Source: Clostridiales bacterium (GTDB taxonomy: Bacteria > Bacillota > Clostridia > Saccharofermentanales > Saccharofermentanaceae). From it: a stretch of 64,000 nucleotides of DNA. How positions within the stretch are numbered: the stretch's first letter is position 1; every line of letters begins with the position of its first letter. Positions 27,291 through 35,955 of this stretch are shown one piece after another. The translations under genes were made by a program, and so were the position numbers. Below the pieces are notes generated by a model. The model searched no databases, had not been told where the DNA came from, and saw nothing but the letters and a program-made list of their open reading frames with translations. The stretch covers positions 124,001 through 188,000 of the forward strand of contig JAFWMQ010000009.1 in NCBI GenBank assembly GCA_017510605.1. Reading direction: 5' to 3'.

Positions 27291-29360
27291 ATGGACGATT
27301 TTGACAATCTTAACTCCAAGACGGATTCTGATTTAAGACAGATAGCCGTCGCATTCGGAGATTTTACTCCCGAGGAAGCAGAATCAAAGACAAGAGACGA
27401 ACTCATCATGGCGATCACAGGAGCTAAGGACATCGGTGATGTAACCGTTGTTGATCTTGCTGAAGATCCGGTTCCGGTCAAGCCCATCGCTATTCCCGAG
27501 GCTATGACCAGCACAGAGAATACGAAGTCTCTTGATGAACTTATCGTTGATGTCGGAAGAACTGCAAGATTTGAGACCAATGAATTAGCTGATGCTATTT
27601 TAAAAGCTGAGAGATCAGAGGAGAAAAAAGTGGTAAAGAAAGAACCTGTTGCAGAAGAGATAACAGAAGTTAAGCCTGAAGAGAAGGCGGCTGAGAAAAA
27701 GACTGAGAAGAAGACTGCAAAAAAGACAGAGAAAAAGCCTGCCAGGACTGCTAAGAAGGCTAAGTCTGAAGATACAACGGCTAAGGCTGATGAAGCAACC
27801 GAGACAGCTGAGCCTGCAGTTGCAGAAATAAAGACTGAAGCATCTTCAGAGCAGGCAGTTGAGAAAACTTCCGCTAAGGCAGACAAAAAGCCTGCTACAA
27901 AGGCTAAGAAAGCCAAGGGCGGCAAGAAGAAGGATGCTGACACTCCTGCAGAAGATGCAAAGACATTGGAACCTACGCCTGTCGAAGCTTTGATCTCTGA
28001 GACAGAAGCAGTTGCTGAAGAAGCGAAAACCGCTGAGCCTAAGCCCGAAGAAACAAAGACTGCCGAGCCTAACCAGGGACAGGGCAAACACGGAAGATCA
28101 AAGAGAAGAAAGATCTCTTTCGGTCCCGGCCAGGACACAAAAACTGTTGAGACAACAGAAGAAGTTCCTTCTGAGGGCGAAGAAGAGAATCCTGAAGCTA
28201 ATATTCCTGTTGAGATCGAGATCGAAGGTGTTCTTGCGATCAACAATAACGAAGGCAACAAAAATGATTTCTGCGGATTCGTCCACAGACACAATTATCT
28301 TCCCGGTGAAGAAGATGCTTATGTTCCCGGCCAGTTCATTAAGAGAATGGGCTTAAGACGCGGTGATTACATCAAGGGCTTTGCGAATCCCAAACGCGGC
28401 AAGGACAGATACGCTCCGCTTAAGCGCGTTACTGAAGTAAACGGTATCCCCGTAACAGAGGGCGATTACGAGAACATCAGAAGACGTCCGAAGTTCGAGA
28501 GCCTCACAGCAATCTATCCTAATGAGAGACTCGATCTGGAGACAGATAAGGAAGATATCTCTACAAGAATAATCGACCTGTTCTCACCTATAGGAAAAGG
28601 CCAGAGAGGTATGATCGTTTCACCGCCGAAGGCAGGTAAGACGATCCTTCTCCAAAAGGTCGCAAATTCTATTACAGCTAATAATCCTAACTGTGAACTG
28701 ATCGTGCTCCTCATCGACGAGCGTCCTGAGGAAGTTACGGACATGCAGAGAAATATCCAGGGAGAAGTCGTATATTCCACATTCGACAAGCGTCCCGAGA
28801 ATCACGTAAGGGTAACAGAACTCGTGCTTGAGAGAGCTATGAGACTTGTCGAGCTTGGCAAAGATGTAGTCATCCTGCTCGACTCGATGACAAGACTTGC
28901 AAGAGCTTATAACCTTACGATCAATCCTACAGGAAGGACCTTGTCGGGCGGTCTTGATCCGGGATCACTTTACGGACCTAAGAGATTTTTCGGTGCCGCA
29001 AGAAACATCGAGAACGGCGGAAGCCTTACTATCCTTGCAACTGCGCTTATCGAGACGGGCTCCAGAATGGACGAGGTTATTTTCGAGGAATTCAAGGGAA
29101 CGGGCAACATGGAAGTTACCTTGGACAGAAAACTTGCCGACAGAAGAGTATTCCCTGCAATCGCAGTCGACAAGTCCGGTACGAGAAGAGAGGAACTCCT
29201 GCTCAAGCCCGAAGAACTCGACGCAGTCTGGCTCATCAGAAGAAGGATCGCAGAGGCGGACACCATCACGGCGACCAATGCAGTCATCAGTTTTATGGAG
29301 AAAACGACGAGCAATATGTCTTTCGTTCTTTCCGTAAAGAAATCTTTTGCAACCGATTGA
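27291..29360 (+). CDS. rho: Transcription termination factor Rho with large charged insert
   Basis: Rho is a hexameric RNA helicase that releases RNA polymerase at Rho-dependent sites. The 689-aa protein is much longer than the usual ~420. Residues ~1-45 form the Rho_N SAP-like helical domain. Residues ~113-300 are a low-complexity insert rich in Lys, Glu, Ala and Thr. The cold-shock RNA-binding domain follows ([21 protein letters not shown]), then the ATPase core with P-loop SPPKAGKT, Walker [17 protein letters not shown], the Q-loop region ([20 protein letters not shown]) and the R-loop segment [19 protein letters not shown]. All catalytic motifs look intact. Similar inserts are known in some other Clostridia and in Actinobacteria and affect RNA binding. 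Confidence 0.95.
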   Translation: MDDFDNLNSKTDSDLRQIAVAFGDFTPEEAESKTRDELIMAITGAKDIGDVTVVDLAEDPVPVKPIAIPEAMTSTENTKSLDELIVDVGRTARFETNELADAILKAERSEEKKVVKKEPVAEEITEVKPEEKAAEKKTEKKTAKKTEKKPARTAKKAKSEDTTAKADEATETAEPAVAEIKTEASSEQAVEKTSAKADKKPATKAKKAKGGKKKDADTPAEDAKTLEPTPVEALISETEAVAEEAKTAEPKPEETKTAEPNQGQGKHGRSKRRKISFGPGQDTKTVETTEEVPSEGEEENPEANIPVEIEIEGVLAINNNEGNKNDFCGFVHRHNYLPGEEDAYVPGQFIKRMGLRRGDYIKGFANPKRGKDRYAPLKRVTEVNGIPVTEGDYENIRRRPKFESLTAIYPNERLDLETDKEDISTRIIDLFSPIGKGQRGMIVSPPKAGKTILLQKVANSITANNPNCELIVLLIDERPEEVTDMQRNIQGEVVYSTFDKRPENHVRVTELVLERAMRLVELGKDVVILLDSMTRLARAYNLTINPTGRTLSGGLDPGSLYGPKRFFGAARNIENGGSLTILATALIETGSRMDEVIFEEFKGTGNMEVTLDRKLADRRVFPAIAVDKSGTRREELLLKPEELDAVWLIRRRIAEADTITATNAVISFMEKTTSNMSFVLSVKKSFATD

Positions 29361-29410
29361 CAACCGCTGGCGATTCAAGTAATATAGCAAGGCTAACACG
29401 AAGAATCCGG

Positions 29411-29444
29411 TATGACATACGTGAGATTAGGGTTACGCGTCATA
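29411..29444 (+). promoter_or_regulatory. Possible L31 leader hairpin before rpmE
   Basis: TATGAC (29411-29416) and GTCATA (29439-29444) are complementary, with CGT/ACG inside, and lie 26 bases before rpmE. L31 leaders that bind the protein are known in several phyla. This could be one, but the structure was judged only by eye. Confidence 0.3.
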
Positions 29445-29470
29445 TCTTTGATTGAGAGGTGAAAGGTAAA

Positions 29471-29671
29471 ATGAAAGAAGGAATTCATCCTAAGACGCAG
29501 GTCGTTACAGTTAAGTGCGCATGCGGCAACACATTCGAGACTCTTTCCACAAAGAGCGATCTGAGAGTTGATATCTGCTCCAACTGCCATCCGTTCTATA
29601 CAGGCAAGCAGAAGCTCGTTGATACAGGCGGACGTGTTGATAAGTTCAAGAAGAGAATGGAGAAGGCTTAA
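29471..29671 (+). CDS. rpmE: 50S ribosomal protein L31, zinc-binding type
   Basis: L31 sits at the interface of the two ribosomal subunits. The 66-aa protein carries the zinc ligands CxC ([11 protein letters not shown]) and CxxC ([15 protein letters not shown]), so it is the C+ form that also stores zinc. I start at ATG 29471, giving [10 protein letters not shown], which is the usual L31 start; a GTG 12 bases upstream in frame overlaps the ribosome site (GAGAGGTG). It follows rho by 110 bases, a conserved Firmicutes order. Confidence 0.96.
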   Translation: MKEGIHPKTQVVTVKCACGNTFETLSTKSDLRVDICSNCHPFYTGKQKLVDTGGRVDKFKKRMEKA

Positions 29672-29697
29672 TTCTTTTCGCTTGATTGAAAATTTAA

Positions 29698-29729
29698 GAG
29701 GTTGTCAGACGGCAGCCTCTTTTTATTTC
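29698..29729 (+). terminator. Intrinsic terminator of rpmE
   Basis: GAGGTTGTC and GGCAGCCTC form a nine-base stem with two G-U pairs around AGAC, followed by TTTTTATTT. Confidence 0.85.
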
Positions 29730-29783
29730 TTAAATAGTACCCTTAATTTGCCTTTAGTCTGTAACATCACTGACCTTATTATT

Positions 29784-29792
29784 TGTTATAAT
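29784..29792 (+). promoter_or_regulatory. Extended -10 promoter of the DUF1385-prmC unit
   Basis: TGTTATAAT lies 41 bases before the DUF1385 start and downstream of the rpmE terminator. No clear -35 box is seen. Confidence 0.5.
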
Positions 29793-29833
29793 CCAAAACA
29801 TAATGGAAAATTATGTTTATTTCGGGGGAGAAT

Positions 29834-30943
29834 ATGTCCGAAAACAAAGACAACATGGAACTGATCCCTAAAGATCAGATACAGGAGATAACACCTGAAC
29901 CGCAGGTGAACGATATTGATCTTGCACTTGAGATGCAGCCTTCAAAGGCATCGAAGAGGAAAAAGAAGTCCGAATCTGTACCGGTAAAGAAGACTACGAT
30001 CGGTGGTCAGGCACTTATTGAAGGTGTAATGATGGTAGGACCTTCCAGAACGGCAATGGCTGTCAGGAAGGGCGACGGAACGATCCACGTAGAGGAGATC
30101 AAGCAGAGCGAGAGGACCACATATTTTGAGAAGGTTCCTTTCATCAGAGGCTGTATCAGATTCTATAAGATGCTTGTAACCGGTACGGGAGCGCTCATGC
30201 GGGCTGCTGATATTTCCGAGGAAGGAAAGCCTGAATCAAGCAAAGAGGGCCAGAAGAAGTCCAGACTGGATGAATTCACCGAGAGGCACTTCAATCTTAT
30301 GATGTCTATTGCTGCAATCATAGGAATACTCCTTTCTGTCGGTCTTTTCATCCTTGCTCCGAGACTTATCGTTGAGATAGCTACGAAGTTCATCCCTGAG
30401 CACATCCGCGAGATAACCTGGGTTCCCATTATCCTGAATATCGCAGAGGGAATCCTAAGATTGCTCATATTCCTTTTGTACCTGATGTTTTCATCAAGCC
30501 TTAAGGATATCAAGAGAGTCTGGCGTTATCACGGTGCCGAGCACAAGACTATTGCTTGTTATGAAGCCGGCCTGCCGCTGACAGTCGAGAACGTTCTTAA
30601 GCAGACACGTTTTCACCCAAGATGCGGAACATCCTTTATGTTCAATGTTCTTGCCATATCGATAATTATCTATACGGTTATCGGAATCTTTACTGGTGCA
30701 CAGCCTATGTGGGTCAATCTGGTTATCAGGGTTGCTGCCATACCGATCATCTGCTCAATCTCATATGAGGTACTGAGATTTGTCGGAAGACACGACAAGA
30801 ACTGGATATGCAAGCGTATGGCACGTCCCGGATTATGGCTCCAGAAATTTACTACTCAGGAGCCGGACGGACCGATAGTTGAGGTTGCGATCGCTTCCAT
30901 GCAGGCAGTTATTCCGGAGAACAAGGAAGATGACGTGTGGTAA
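29834..30943 (+). CDS. DUF1385 domain-containing membrane protein
   Basis: This 369-aa protein is the conserved neighbour of rpmE and prmC in Firmicutes. After a ~50-residue charged head comes the DUF1385 start (IGGQALIEGVMMVGPSRTAMAVRK). Hydrophobic segments follow near residues ~155-180, ~200-230, ~260-285 and ~290-315. Between them is the conserved loop HGAEHKTIACYEAGLPLTVE and FHPRCGTSFMFN, with a His/Glu/His and Cys that could bind metal. Its function is unknown. I start at ATG 29834 behind GGGGGAG; an ATG at 29813 would add seven residues without a ribosome site. prmC begins inside its last codons. Confidence 0.88.
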   Translation: MSENKDNMELIPKDQIQEITPEPQVNDIDLALEMQPSKASKRKKKSESVPVKKTTIGGQALIEGVMMVGPSRTAMAVRKGDGTIHVEEIKQSERTTYFEKVPFIRGCIRFYKMLVTGTGALMRAADISEEGKPESSKEGQKKSRLDEFTERHFNLMMSIAAIIGILLSVGLFILAPRLIVEIATKFIPEHIREITWVPIILNIAEGILRLLIFLLYLMFSSSLKDIKRVWRYHGAEHKTIACYEAGLPLTVENVLKQTRFHPRCGTSFMFNVLAISIIIYTVIGIFTGAQPMWVNLVIRVAAIPIICSISYEVLRFVGRHDKNWICKRMARPGLWLQKFTTQEPDGPIVEVAIASMQAVIPENKEDDVW

Positions 30944-31778
30944 AGACGAATTGCTTGATCTCCTTAAGGGATCAGGCGATGAAGAGGCTGTTCTTGACCT
31001 CAGGATCCTGAAAGAAGAATACGAAGGTAAAGCTTTGGACGAAGCTGTCAAGAGGCGCGCATCAGGCGAGCCTCTTGCTTATATTCTCGGATACCGCCAT
31101 TTCTATAAGGAATGCTATAAAGTCTGCCCCGGTGTGCTTATCCCCAGAGCGGATACGGAGATCGTTGTTGAAGCCGCTCTGAAGTTCCTTGGGATTAATG
31201 ATATGGCTACAGGCGATCTTTTGAATATTCCTTCTTATGTAAATAATTTAACAGATATCCATTTTGCCGATCTTTGCACAGGATCGGGTTGTATTGGGAT
31301 ATCGCTTGCAAACGGGATAGTAAGAGCCGGCGGCAGTTTATCTGCCATTCTTGCCGATATAAGTGATGTTGCTGTTGACACGGCGAAAACGAATATTTCA
31401 ACACAGGCCATAAAACCTGAATGTCTGTCTGTGATAAAGAGCGATGTCAGAACTGATATTCCTGAACTTGGAAAACTTGATCTGATAGTATCCAATCCGC
31501 CATATATTACCAATGCCGAGATGGAAGAACTCGATAGCGATGTAAAAGATCACGAGCCTGACATGGCGTTAAGGGCAGGCGATACGGGTCTGGATTTTTA
31601 TGAGCCTCTCCTTAAACTTGCAAAAGAGCATCTTAAGGAAGGTGGAGCACTGATGGCAGAGCATGGATGCGGCCAGGGTGATGCCGTAAAGGAGATTTTC
31701 GAGCAGGGCGGACTAAAAAACTGCATGACGATCCGCGATTACGGGTCAAATCCGAGGGTGACTTTAGGATTTTTATGA
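30930..31778 (+). CDS. prmC: Peptide chain release factor N5-glutamine methyltransferase
   Basis: PrmC methylates the Gln of the GGQ motif in release factors RF1 and RF2. The 282-aa protein has the N-terminal helical domain (AVKRRASGEPLAYILGYRHF), an IPRADTE segment, the SAM site (DLCTGSGCIGISLA) and the catalytic SNPPYI motif. ATG 30930 overlaps the DUF1385 gene by 14 bases; nothing further upstream in this frame has a ribosome site. In many Firmicutes prfA (RF1) lies next to prmC, but here the next gene is an ECF sigma factor with its own promoter. Confidence 0.94.
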   Translation: MTCGKDELLDLLKGSGDEEAVLDLRILKEEYEGKALDEAVKRRASGEPLAYILGYRHFYKECYKVCPGVLIPRADTEIVVEAALKFLGINDMATGDLLNIPSYVNNLTDIHFADLCTGSGCIGISLANGIVRAGGSLSAILADISDVAVDTAKTNISTQAIKPECLSVIKSDVRTDIPELGKLDLIVSNPPYITNAEMEELDSDVKDHEPDMALRAGDTGLDFYEPLLKLAKEHLKEGGALMAEHGCGQGDAVKEIFEQGGLKNCMTIRDYGSNPRVTLGFL

Positions 31779-31792
31779 TATATTTTTTGAGA

Positions 31793-31819
31793 CGAAAGCC
31801 TTGCAAATAAAGGTTTTCG
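31793..31819. repeat. Hairpin after prmC
   Basis: CGAAAGCCTT and AAGGTTTTCG form a ten-base stem (one G-U pair) around GCAAATA. No U-tract follows on the plus strand; the T-run lies before it. It may end or stabilise the prmC mRNA, or shield the downstream sigma gene. Confidence 0.5.
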
Positions 31820-31859
31820 ACCTTCCCCAAAAAATAATTTGAAAAAAATTCGATTTTCT

Positions 31860-31885
31860 TGTAACGAATTTGGGATTTCTCCGTC
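31860..31885 (+). promoter_or_regulatory. ECF-type promoter of the sigma/anti-sigma/DUF4097 operon
   Basis: TGTAAC (31860-31865), exactly 16 bases, then CGTC (31882-31885). This fits the Bacillus ECF consensus (TGwAAC-N16-CGTC, as for sigma-X and sigma-M). It lies 37 bases before the sigma gene and suggests autoregulation. Confidence 0.75.
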
Positions 31886-31922
31886 TAACAGGTGAGATCA
31901 CAAAAGAAAGGTGAAATGATAC

Positions 31923-32417
31923 GTGGATAAGAATACCGCTGAAAAGCTTTATGAAGCCTTTTATATGAAGGTATTCTCATACGTCATGACACTCGCAAAG
32001 GATCGGAATGACGCCGAAGAGATAACCCAGGAGACTTTTTTCAGGGCGATATCAACTGATAAGAGTTTCAAGGGCGACAGCGACAGCTTCACGTGGCTTT
32101 GTGCTATCGCAAAGAACATCTTCATAGATGAGAAACGGCGCGTTGCAAGACAGGATGACGAACTGAGCGAAGAGCTTCCGGATACAAACAAAGGGATAGA
32201 GGAGAAGCTCACCGACAGGGACCAATCACTGAAGATCCACCTAATACTCCACAAGCTGGAGGAACCGTACAAGGAAGTGTTCCAACTACGAATATTCGGT
32301 GAGTTGTCATTTGCGGAAATCGGATCAATCTTCGGAAAGACCGAGACCTGGGCCCGGGTTACGTATCACAGAGCCAGACTAAAGATCAAGGAAAGGATGG
32401 ATGAATATGAAATATAA
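31923..32417 (+). CDS. ECF-family RNA polymerase sigma factor
   Basis: This 164-aa protein has the two ECF domains. Region 2 (residues ~10-75) includes YVMTLAKDRNDAEEITQETFFRA and FTWLCAIAKNIFIDEKRR; region 4 (~105-160) has the helix-turn-helix ELSFAEIGSIFGKTETWARVTYHRAR. The start is GTG 31923 with GAAAGGTG upstream. It overlaps the anti-sigma gene by 17 bases, the usual layout for a sigma/anti-sigma pair. Its own promoter carries an ECF-type site. By analogy with Bacillus sigma-X/M/V it probably answers envelope stress, which is inference. Confidence 0.93.
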   Translation: MDKNTAEKLYEAFYMKVFSYVMTLAKDRNDAEEITQETFFRAISTDKSFKGDSDSFTWLCAIAKNIFIDEKRRVARQDDELSEELPDTNKGIEEKLTDRDQSLKIHLILHKLEEPYKEVFQLRIFGELSFAEIGSIFGKTETWARVTYHRARLKIKERMDEYEI

Positions 32418-33357
32418 TTGTGATTTGATCTCGGATCTTCTTCCGTTATATAAAGACGAGATATGCAGCGAAGCATCCAGAAAGATCGTTGAAGAACATC
32501 TTGAAGAGTGCCCTGATTGCAAAAAGATGTTAAACAGTCTGAATGACATTACCATAGATGAGAAGATCGTAAAGGAGAAAGACGAGGTAATCGGGTCTCA
32601 GGCTAAGTTCTTTAAGAGAAAGAGTGCTTTGGCAGGAAGTATCATCGCATTGATCTTTGCGATACCGATCCTCGTATGCCTCATCGTTAACCTTGCCACC
32701 GGTGCAGGACTTACATGGTTCTTCATCGTGCTCGCAGCAATCCTGGTTGCAGCATCACTGATCGTTGTTCCGCTTATGGTTCCTGAGAATAAGATGATTA
32801 CTACAATGGCATCATTTACAGCAAGCGTTATGCTGCTTATAGGTGTTATCTGCATCTACTCAGGAGGCAACTGGTTCTTCTTAGTAGCATCCGCAATCCT
32901 CTTCGGACTTACGATGCTTTTCGCACCTTTTATCGTGAGCAGAAGACCTGTAAATGCTTATGTTAAGAATCGCAAAGGTCTTGCGATAATGTGCACATAC
33001 ACTGCAACATTCGTGCTCATGATGCTCGCAATCGGCTTCTATGCCGGAATGAGGGAATTCTTCCCGATGGCATTTGCAGTTTCAATGCCTCTCGTCGGAT
33101 TAGCCTGGGCGATCTTCGCTATCATCAGATATCTGCGCTTCAACGCTTGCGTTAAGACAGGTCTTTGCATTGCATCTGCAGGCATTATGTCATGCATTAT
33201 CTCGGTTCTCGGACCTGCAGCAGAGGCAAGCATTTCAAGGACAGGCGTTACTTATTCTTCCGGTGTATCAGTGCCGCCTTTAACTTTTGTTGTTATAGGA
33301 CTCTTAATTGCCGGAATCGGTTTCTTAGTTGGTAAAAATAAGGGAGGAAAGAAATAA
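32401..33357 (+). CDS. Anti-sigma factor, zinc-finger (zf-HC2) with multiple membrane segments
   Basis: This 318-aa protein begins with a zf-HC2 anti-sigma domain: CDLISDLLPLYKDEICSEAS, then the zinc site VEEHLEECPDCKK (HxxxCxxC). About eight membrane segments follow (from residue ~75 to the end), more than in typical single-pass anti-sigma factors. It should hold the upstream sigma factor at the membrane until a signal is sensed. Two ATG codons six bases apart (32401 and 32407) both fit the ribosome site AAGGAAAGG; I chose the first. The stop overlaps the start of the DUF4097 gene (TAATG). Confidence 0.88.
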   Translation: MNMKYNCDLISDLLPLYKDEICSEASRKIVEEHLEECPDCKKMLNSLNDITIDEKIVKEKDEVIGSQAKFFKRKSALAGSIIALIFAIPILVCLIVNLATGAGLTWFFIVLAAILVAASLIVVPLMVPENKMITTMASFTASVMLLIGVICIYSGGNWFFLVASAILFGLTMLFAPFIVSRRPVNAYVKNRKGLAIMCTYTATFVLMMLAIGFYAGMREFFPMAFAVSMPLVGLAWAIFAIIRYLRFNACVKTGLCIASAGIMSCIISVLGPAAEASISRTGVTYSSGVSVPPLTFVVIGLLIAGIGFLVGKNKGGKK

Positions 33358-34421
33358 TGAACACAAAACATTTAGTAGCAGGAGCAATGGCTCTCATCGT
33401 ACCTTCAACACTTTGCTTAACAGGCTGCTCGTTCGGTCTGATCAACACAGTCAGTTACCAATACGAGAACGGCGACAAGTACACGGCAGGCGACCGTGAG
33501 ATCGACGATACTATCACAAAGATCAACATCGATTACCTCGCAGGCGACGTAAAGGTTAGGGGTACAGATACTGACAACATTAAGGTAGATGAGACTGCCA
33601 ACACAGATATCGATGCCGATCATCAGGTTCACACATGGGTAGACGGTGACACGCTCTATGTCAGATACTGCGTCTCAACCAAGTCGATCAACTTCAACAA
33701 GATCGAGAAGAACCTTGAGATTACGATCCCTGAAGCTCAGGCGTTGGATGATTTCGTCATCGAAGTATCTTCCGGCAACATCGATCTGGACGGTTTCACC
33801 ACAGAGAATATGTATTCATATGCTTCATCAGGCAACATGGATATCGACTGTTCTGCAATGGCTATCGAATTGAAGTCTTCTTCAGGCAATGTCGGTCTTA
33901 CTCAGCACGGCAACAGCGATTCCGTAAAGGTCAAGTCATCTTCCGGTACTATCGCTATCAATCACGACGGTGACTGCAAAGCTTTCGACATTGATTCATC
34001 TTCAGGCAAGATCAATATCGAGCAGCAGGGAACAGTTGACCAGGCAATGATCCATTCATCTTCAGGCGGAGTTACCATAGTAATGGGTACTGTTAATACG
34101 CTTAACGTAGATGTAAGTTCAGGCGGCATAAAGCTTGATGCAGATGAGATAAAAGATCTCAGCACCAAGGCTTCCAGCGGTCATTCTGACATCAGTCTCA
34201 GAAAAGCACCGGAGACATCGAAGATCAACTGTAGCTCCGGCGGAATCGATGTAAGCATTCCGGAAGATTCCGATATTACGGTTCACGTAAAGATCTCCAG
34301 CGGAGAATTCAACTACGAGCTTCCTTTCACAAAGGACGGCAAGGATTATATTAACGGTAATGGTACCAATGACATGGAGATCAACTGCTCATCCGGCAAT
34401 GTAGGATTCCACAAGATCTGA
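33357..34421 (+). CDS. DUF4097 family lipoprotein
   Basis: This 354-aa protein has a lipoprotein signal with lipobox LTGC (Cys24). The rest is the DUF4097 beta-helix-like fold, made of repeated strand units that each contain a Ser-Ser-Gly turn (EVSSGNIDLDGF, ASSGNMDIDCS, KSSSGNVGLTQ, SSSGKINIEQQ and so on, about ten copies). DUF4097 proteins often travel with anti-sigma or PspC-type genes and are induced by envelope stress (YvlB in Bacillus). It may be the effector or the sensor of the operon. Translation is coupled to the anti-sigma gene by a one-base overlap, and a terminator closes the operon. Confidence 0.88.
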   Translation: MNTKHLVAGAMALIVPSTLCLTGCSFGLINTVSYQYENGDKYTAGDREIDDTITKINIDYLAGDVKVRGTDTDNIKVDETANTDIDADHQVHTWVDGDTLYVRYCVSTKSINFNKIEKNLEITIPEAQALDDFVIEVSSGNIDLDGFTTENMYSYASSGNMDIDCSAMAIELKSSSGNVGLTQHGNSDSVKVKSSSGTIAINHDGDCKAFDIDSSSGKINIEQQGTVDQAMIHSSSGGVTIVMGTVNTLNVDVSSGGIKLDADEIKDLSTKASSGHSDISLRKAPETSKINCSSGGIDVSIPEDSDITVHVKISSGEFNYELPFTKDGKDYINGNGTNDMEINCSSGNVGFHKI

Positions 34422-34445
34422 TAGCAATAAATCCAATAAAAGAAA

Positions 34446-34477
34446 GGCCTGTCACTTAACTGTGGCAGGTCTTTTTG
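34446..34477. terminator. Bidirectional terminator between the DUF4097 and VOC genes
   Basis: GGCCTGTCAC and GTGGCAGGTC pair over ten bases around TTAACT. TTTTTG follows on the plus strand, and the A-rich left side gives TTTCTTTT on the minus strand, so it can serve both convergent genes. Confidence 0.85.
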
Positions 34478-34481
34478 ATTG

Positions 34482-35324
34482 TCAGTTGCTCTCAATATAC
34501 TGCGATACGCAGATGTGTCTTCCGTCTATGTCCTCGAAAACAAACTGGCGGTTTGTGCCCTGCTTTTGTGCAACTTTTGCTTCAGGGAGATCTTCTATGA
34601 TCTTTATGCCGTTTCCTGCGATCTCGTTGTGGAGAAGGAATGGTTCAGAGCAATAGATGTACATGTCATATTTAATGCCGAATTCTCTTAAAGGCTTTGC
34701 TGCAGATCCTTCGCCTTTTACAAGCACGACAGCTATGTTGTCACGCATCAGCTTGATGTGCGGCATAGCTTCATCGTCCAAATGAGCAGCTTTGAAACCC
34801 AGTTTATCTTCGTAAAAGATAGCGGTTTTATAAATGTCATTGCAGATAAAAACCGCAGCCTGGCTGTTCATGAGAAGGAGGCGTCCGCTATCGCTTTCTT
34901 CGCCTTCTTTTGCCTCGGCGGGAGTGTTGGTAACGCTGTTGAAACGGTAACCCAGAAGAGGAGTGCCAAACAATTTCTCGTGCTCTTCAAGGGAGTTCAT
35001 CATTTCGCTTCTTTTTTTTATCTCTTCACCGGACATGGTCTCCGGGATCTCGCTTAAATATTCGATCTTCTCAAGATATTCAAGAAGGTTCATAAGCCTG
35101 ACATGGAGAGGGATTATATCTGATGTCGCAGGGATCTCGCATGCTCTCCCGTGTATGAACATCATTCCCTGTTCAACGGCTTCTGCGGGAAGTCCCGCGT
35201 ACAGATGCATCAGAAGATTCATCTCTTCGGCGGCTTTCTCATGCGTTCCGCCTTTGTTGATAGCGTTTTCGATCATGTCGAAAACAAGATTCATATCATG
35301 TAAAGGGTATTCTTTGTTAAGCAT
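34482..35324 (-). CDS. VOC (glyoxalase-like) domain protein with unknown N-terminal domain
   Basis: This 280-aa protein has two parts. Residues ~155-278 fit the vicinal-oxygen-chelate fold: FICNDIYKTAIFYEDKLGFKAAHLDD, then HIKLMRDNIAVVLVKGE, and RQFVFEDIDGRHICVSQYIE at the end. The layout is that of glyoxalase or bleomycin-resistance proteins, but I cannot say whether metal ligands are complete. Residues 1-150 are helical and acidic (EEMNLLMHLYAGLPAEAVEQGMM, LLEYLEKIEYLSEI) and match no family I know. No signal peptide is seen. The gene is convergent with the DUF4097 operon and divergent from ybaK. Substrate is unknown. Confidence 0.7.
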   Translation of the reverse strand: MLNKEYPLHDMNLVFDMIENAINKGGTHEKAAEEMNLLMHLYAGLPAEAVEQGMMFIHGRACEIPATSDIIPLHVRLMNLLEYLEKIEYLSEIPETMSGEEIKKRSEMMNSLEEHEKLFGTPLLGYRFNSVTNTPAEAKEGEESDSGRLLLMNSQAAVFICNDIYKTAIFYEDKLGFKAAHLDDEAMPHIKLMRDNIAVVLVKGEGSAAKPLREFGIKYDMYIYCSEPFLLHNEIAGNGIKIIEDLPEAKVAQKQGTNRQFVFEDIDGRHICVSQYIESN

Positions 35325-35365
35325 AATACTCTCCCGGAATTCACTGATTAGTCTATTTTATCAGT

Positions 35366-35394
35366 TTGAAACCGCTTGGCAATAAAGATAGAAT
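35366..35394 (+). promoter_or_regulatory. Sigma-A promoter of ybaK
   Basis: TTGAAA (35366-35371) and TAGAAT (35389-35394) are 17 bp apart, 28 bases before the start codon. This is one of the best hexamer pairs in the window. Confidence 0.65.
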
Positions 35395-35422
35395 ATGCAA
35401 AGCAATCGCTAAGGAGATTATC

Positions 35423-35908
35423 ATGTCCGAGTTAAAGAAGACCAATGCCATGAGGATCCTTGATAAAGCCGGGGTCGCATATACATATGAAGAATACGAA
35501 TACGATGAGAATGACCTGGACGGTCATCACGTTGCAGAATATTTGGGCATTCCCTATGAGGAAGTGTTCAAGACTCTGACTGCCGTGTCAGATAAAGGTG
35601 AATATCTTGTTTTCTGTATCAGTGTCGATGACGAGATAGATCTCAAGAAAGCCGCCAGACTTGCAGGGTGCAAGAGTGTAAGCATGATCCACGTAAAAGA
35701 CCTTCTGAACGTTACAGGATATATCAGAGGCGGCTGTTCTCCGATAGGAATGAAGAAACAGTACAGGACTTTTATTGATGAGATGGCGGAGCTTATCGAC
35801 AATATATGCGTAAGTGCGGGCCAGAGAGGCGTCCAGCTCAAAATGAAACCTGCTGACCTGATTTCATTTACAAATGCCGTAGTCGGCGATTTTGCTATGC
35901 GCTCCTAA
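35423..35908 (+). CDS. ybaK: Cys-tRNA(Pro)/Cys-tRNA(Cys) deacylase YbaK/EbsC
   Basis: This 161-aa protein hydrolyses cysteine wrongly attached to tRNA-Pro. Family segments are HHVAEYLGIPYEEVFKTL, a Lys in KKAARLAGCKSVSM (the catalytic Lys region), GYIRGGCSPIGMKK and SAGQRGVQLKMKPADLI. The GGCSPIG loop is the hallmark. ATG 35423 lies six bases behind AAGGAG; the open frame upstream of it is over the promoter and is not coding. The gene ends 47 bases before murC. Confidence 0.93.
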   Translation: MSELKKTNAMRILDKAGVAYTYEEYEYDENDLDGHHVAEYLGIPYEEVFKTLTAVSDKGEYLVFCISVDDEIDLKKAARLAGCKSVSMIHVKDLLNVTGYIRGGCSPIGMKKQYRTFIDEMAELIDNICVSAGQRGVQLKMKPADLISFTNAVVGDFAMRS

Positions 35909-35955
35909 AATGATAGAATTACTTCGAAAAAATTGAAGACAGGGAAGTGTTATAA

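Noticed and set aside
27250..27291. Second near-leaderless start at rho (TTGGGG-17-TATACT, 12 bases before ATG)
   Set aside because: The -35 match is weak, and a GAAAGG ribosome site lies in between, so an upstream promoter with a normal leader is as likely.
27272..28294. Long open frame of ~340 codons on the minus strand opposite rho
   Set aside because: It mirrors the Lys/Glu/Ala-rich codons of the Rho insert and reads as Ser/Ala/Phe/Val repeats. It has no family features, and the rho frame is certain.
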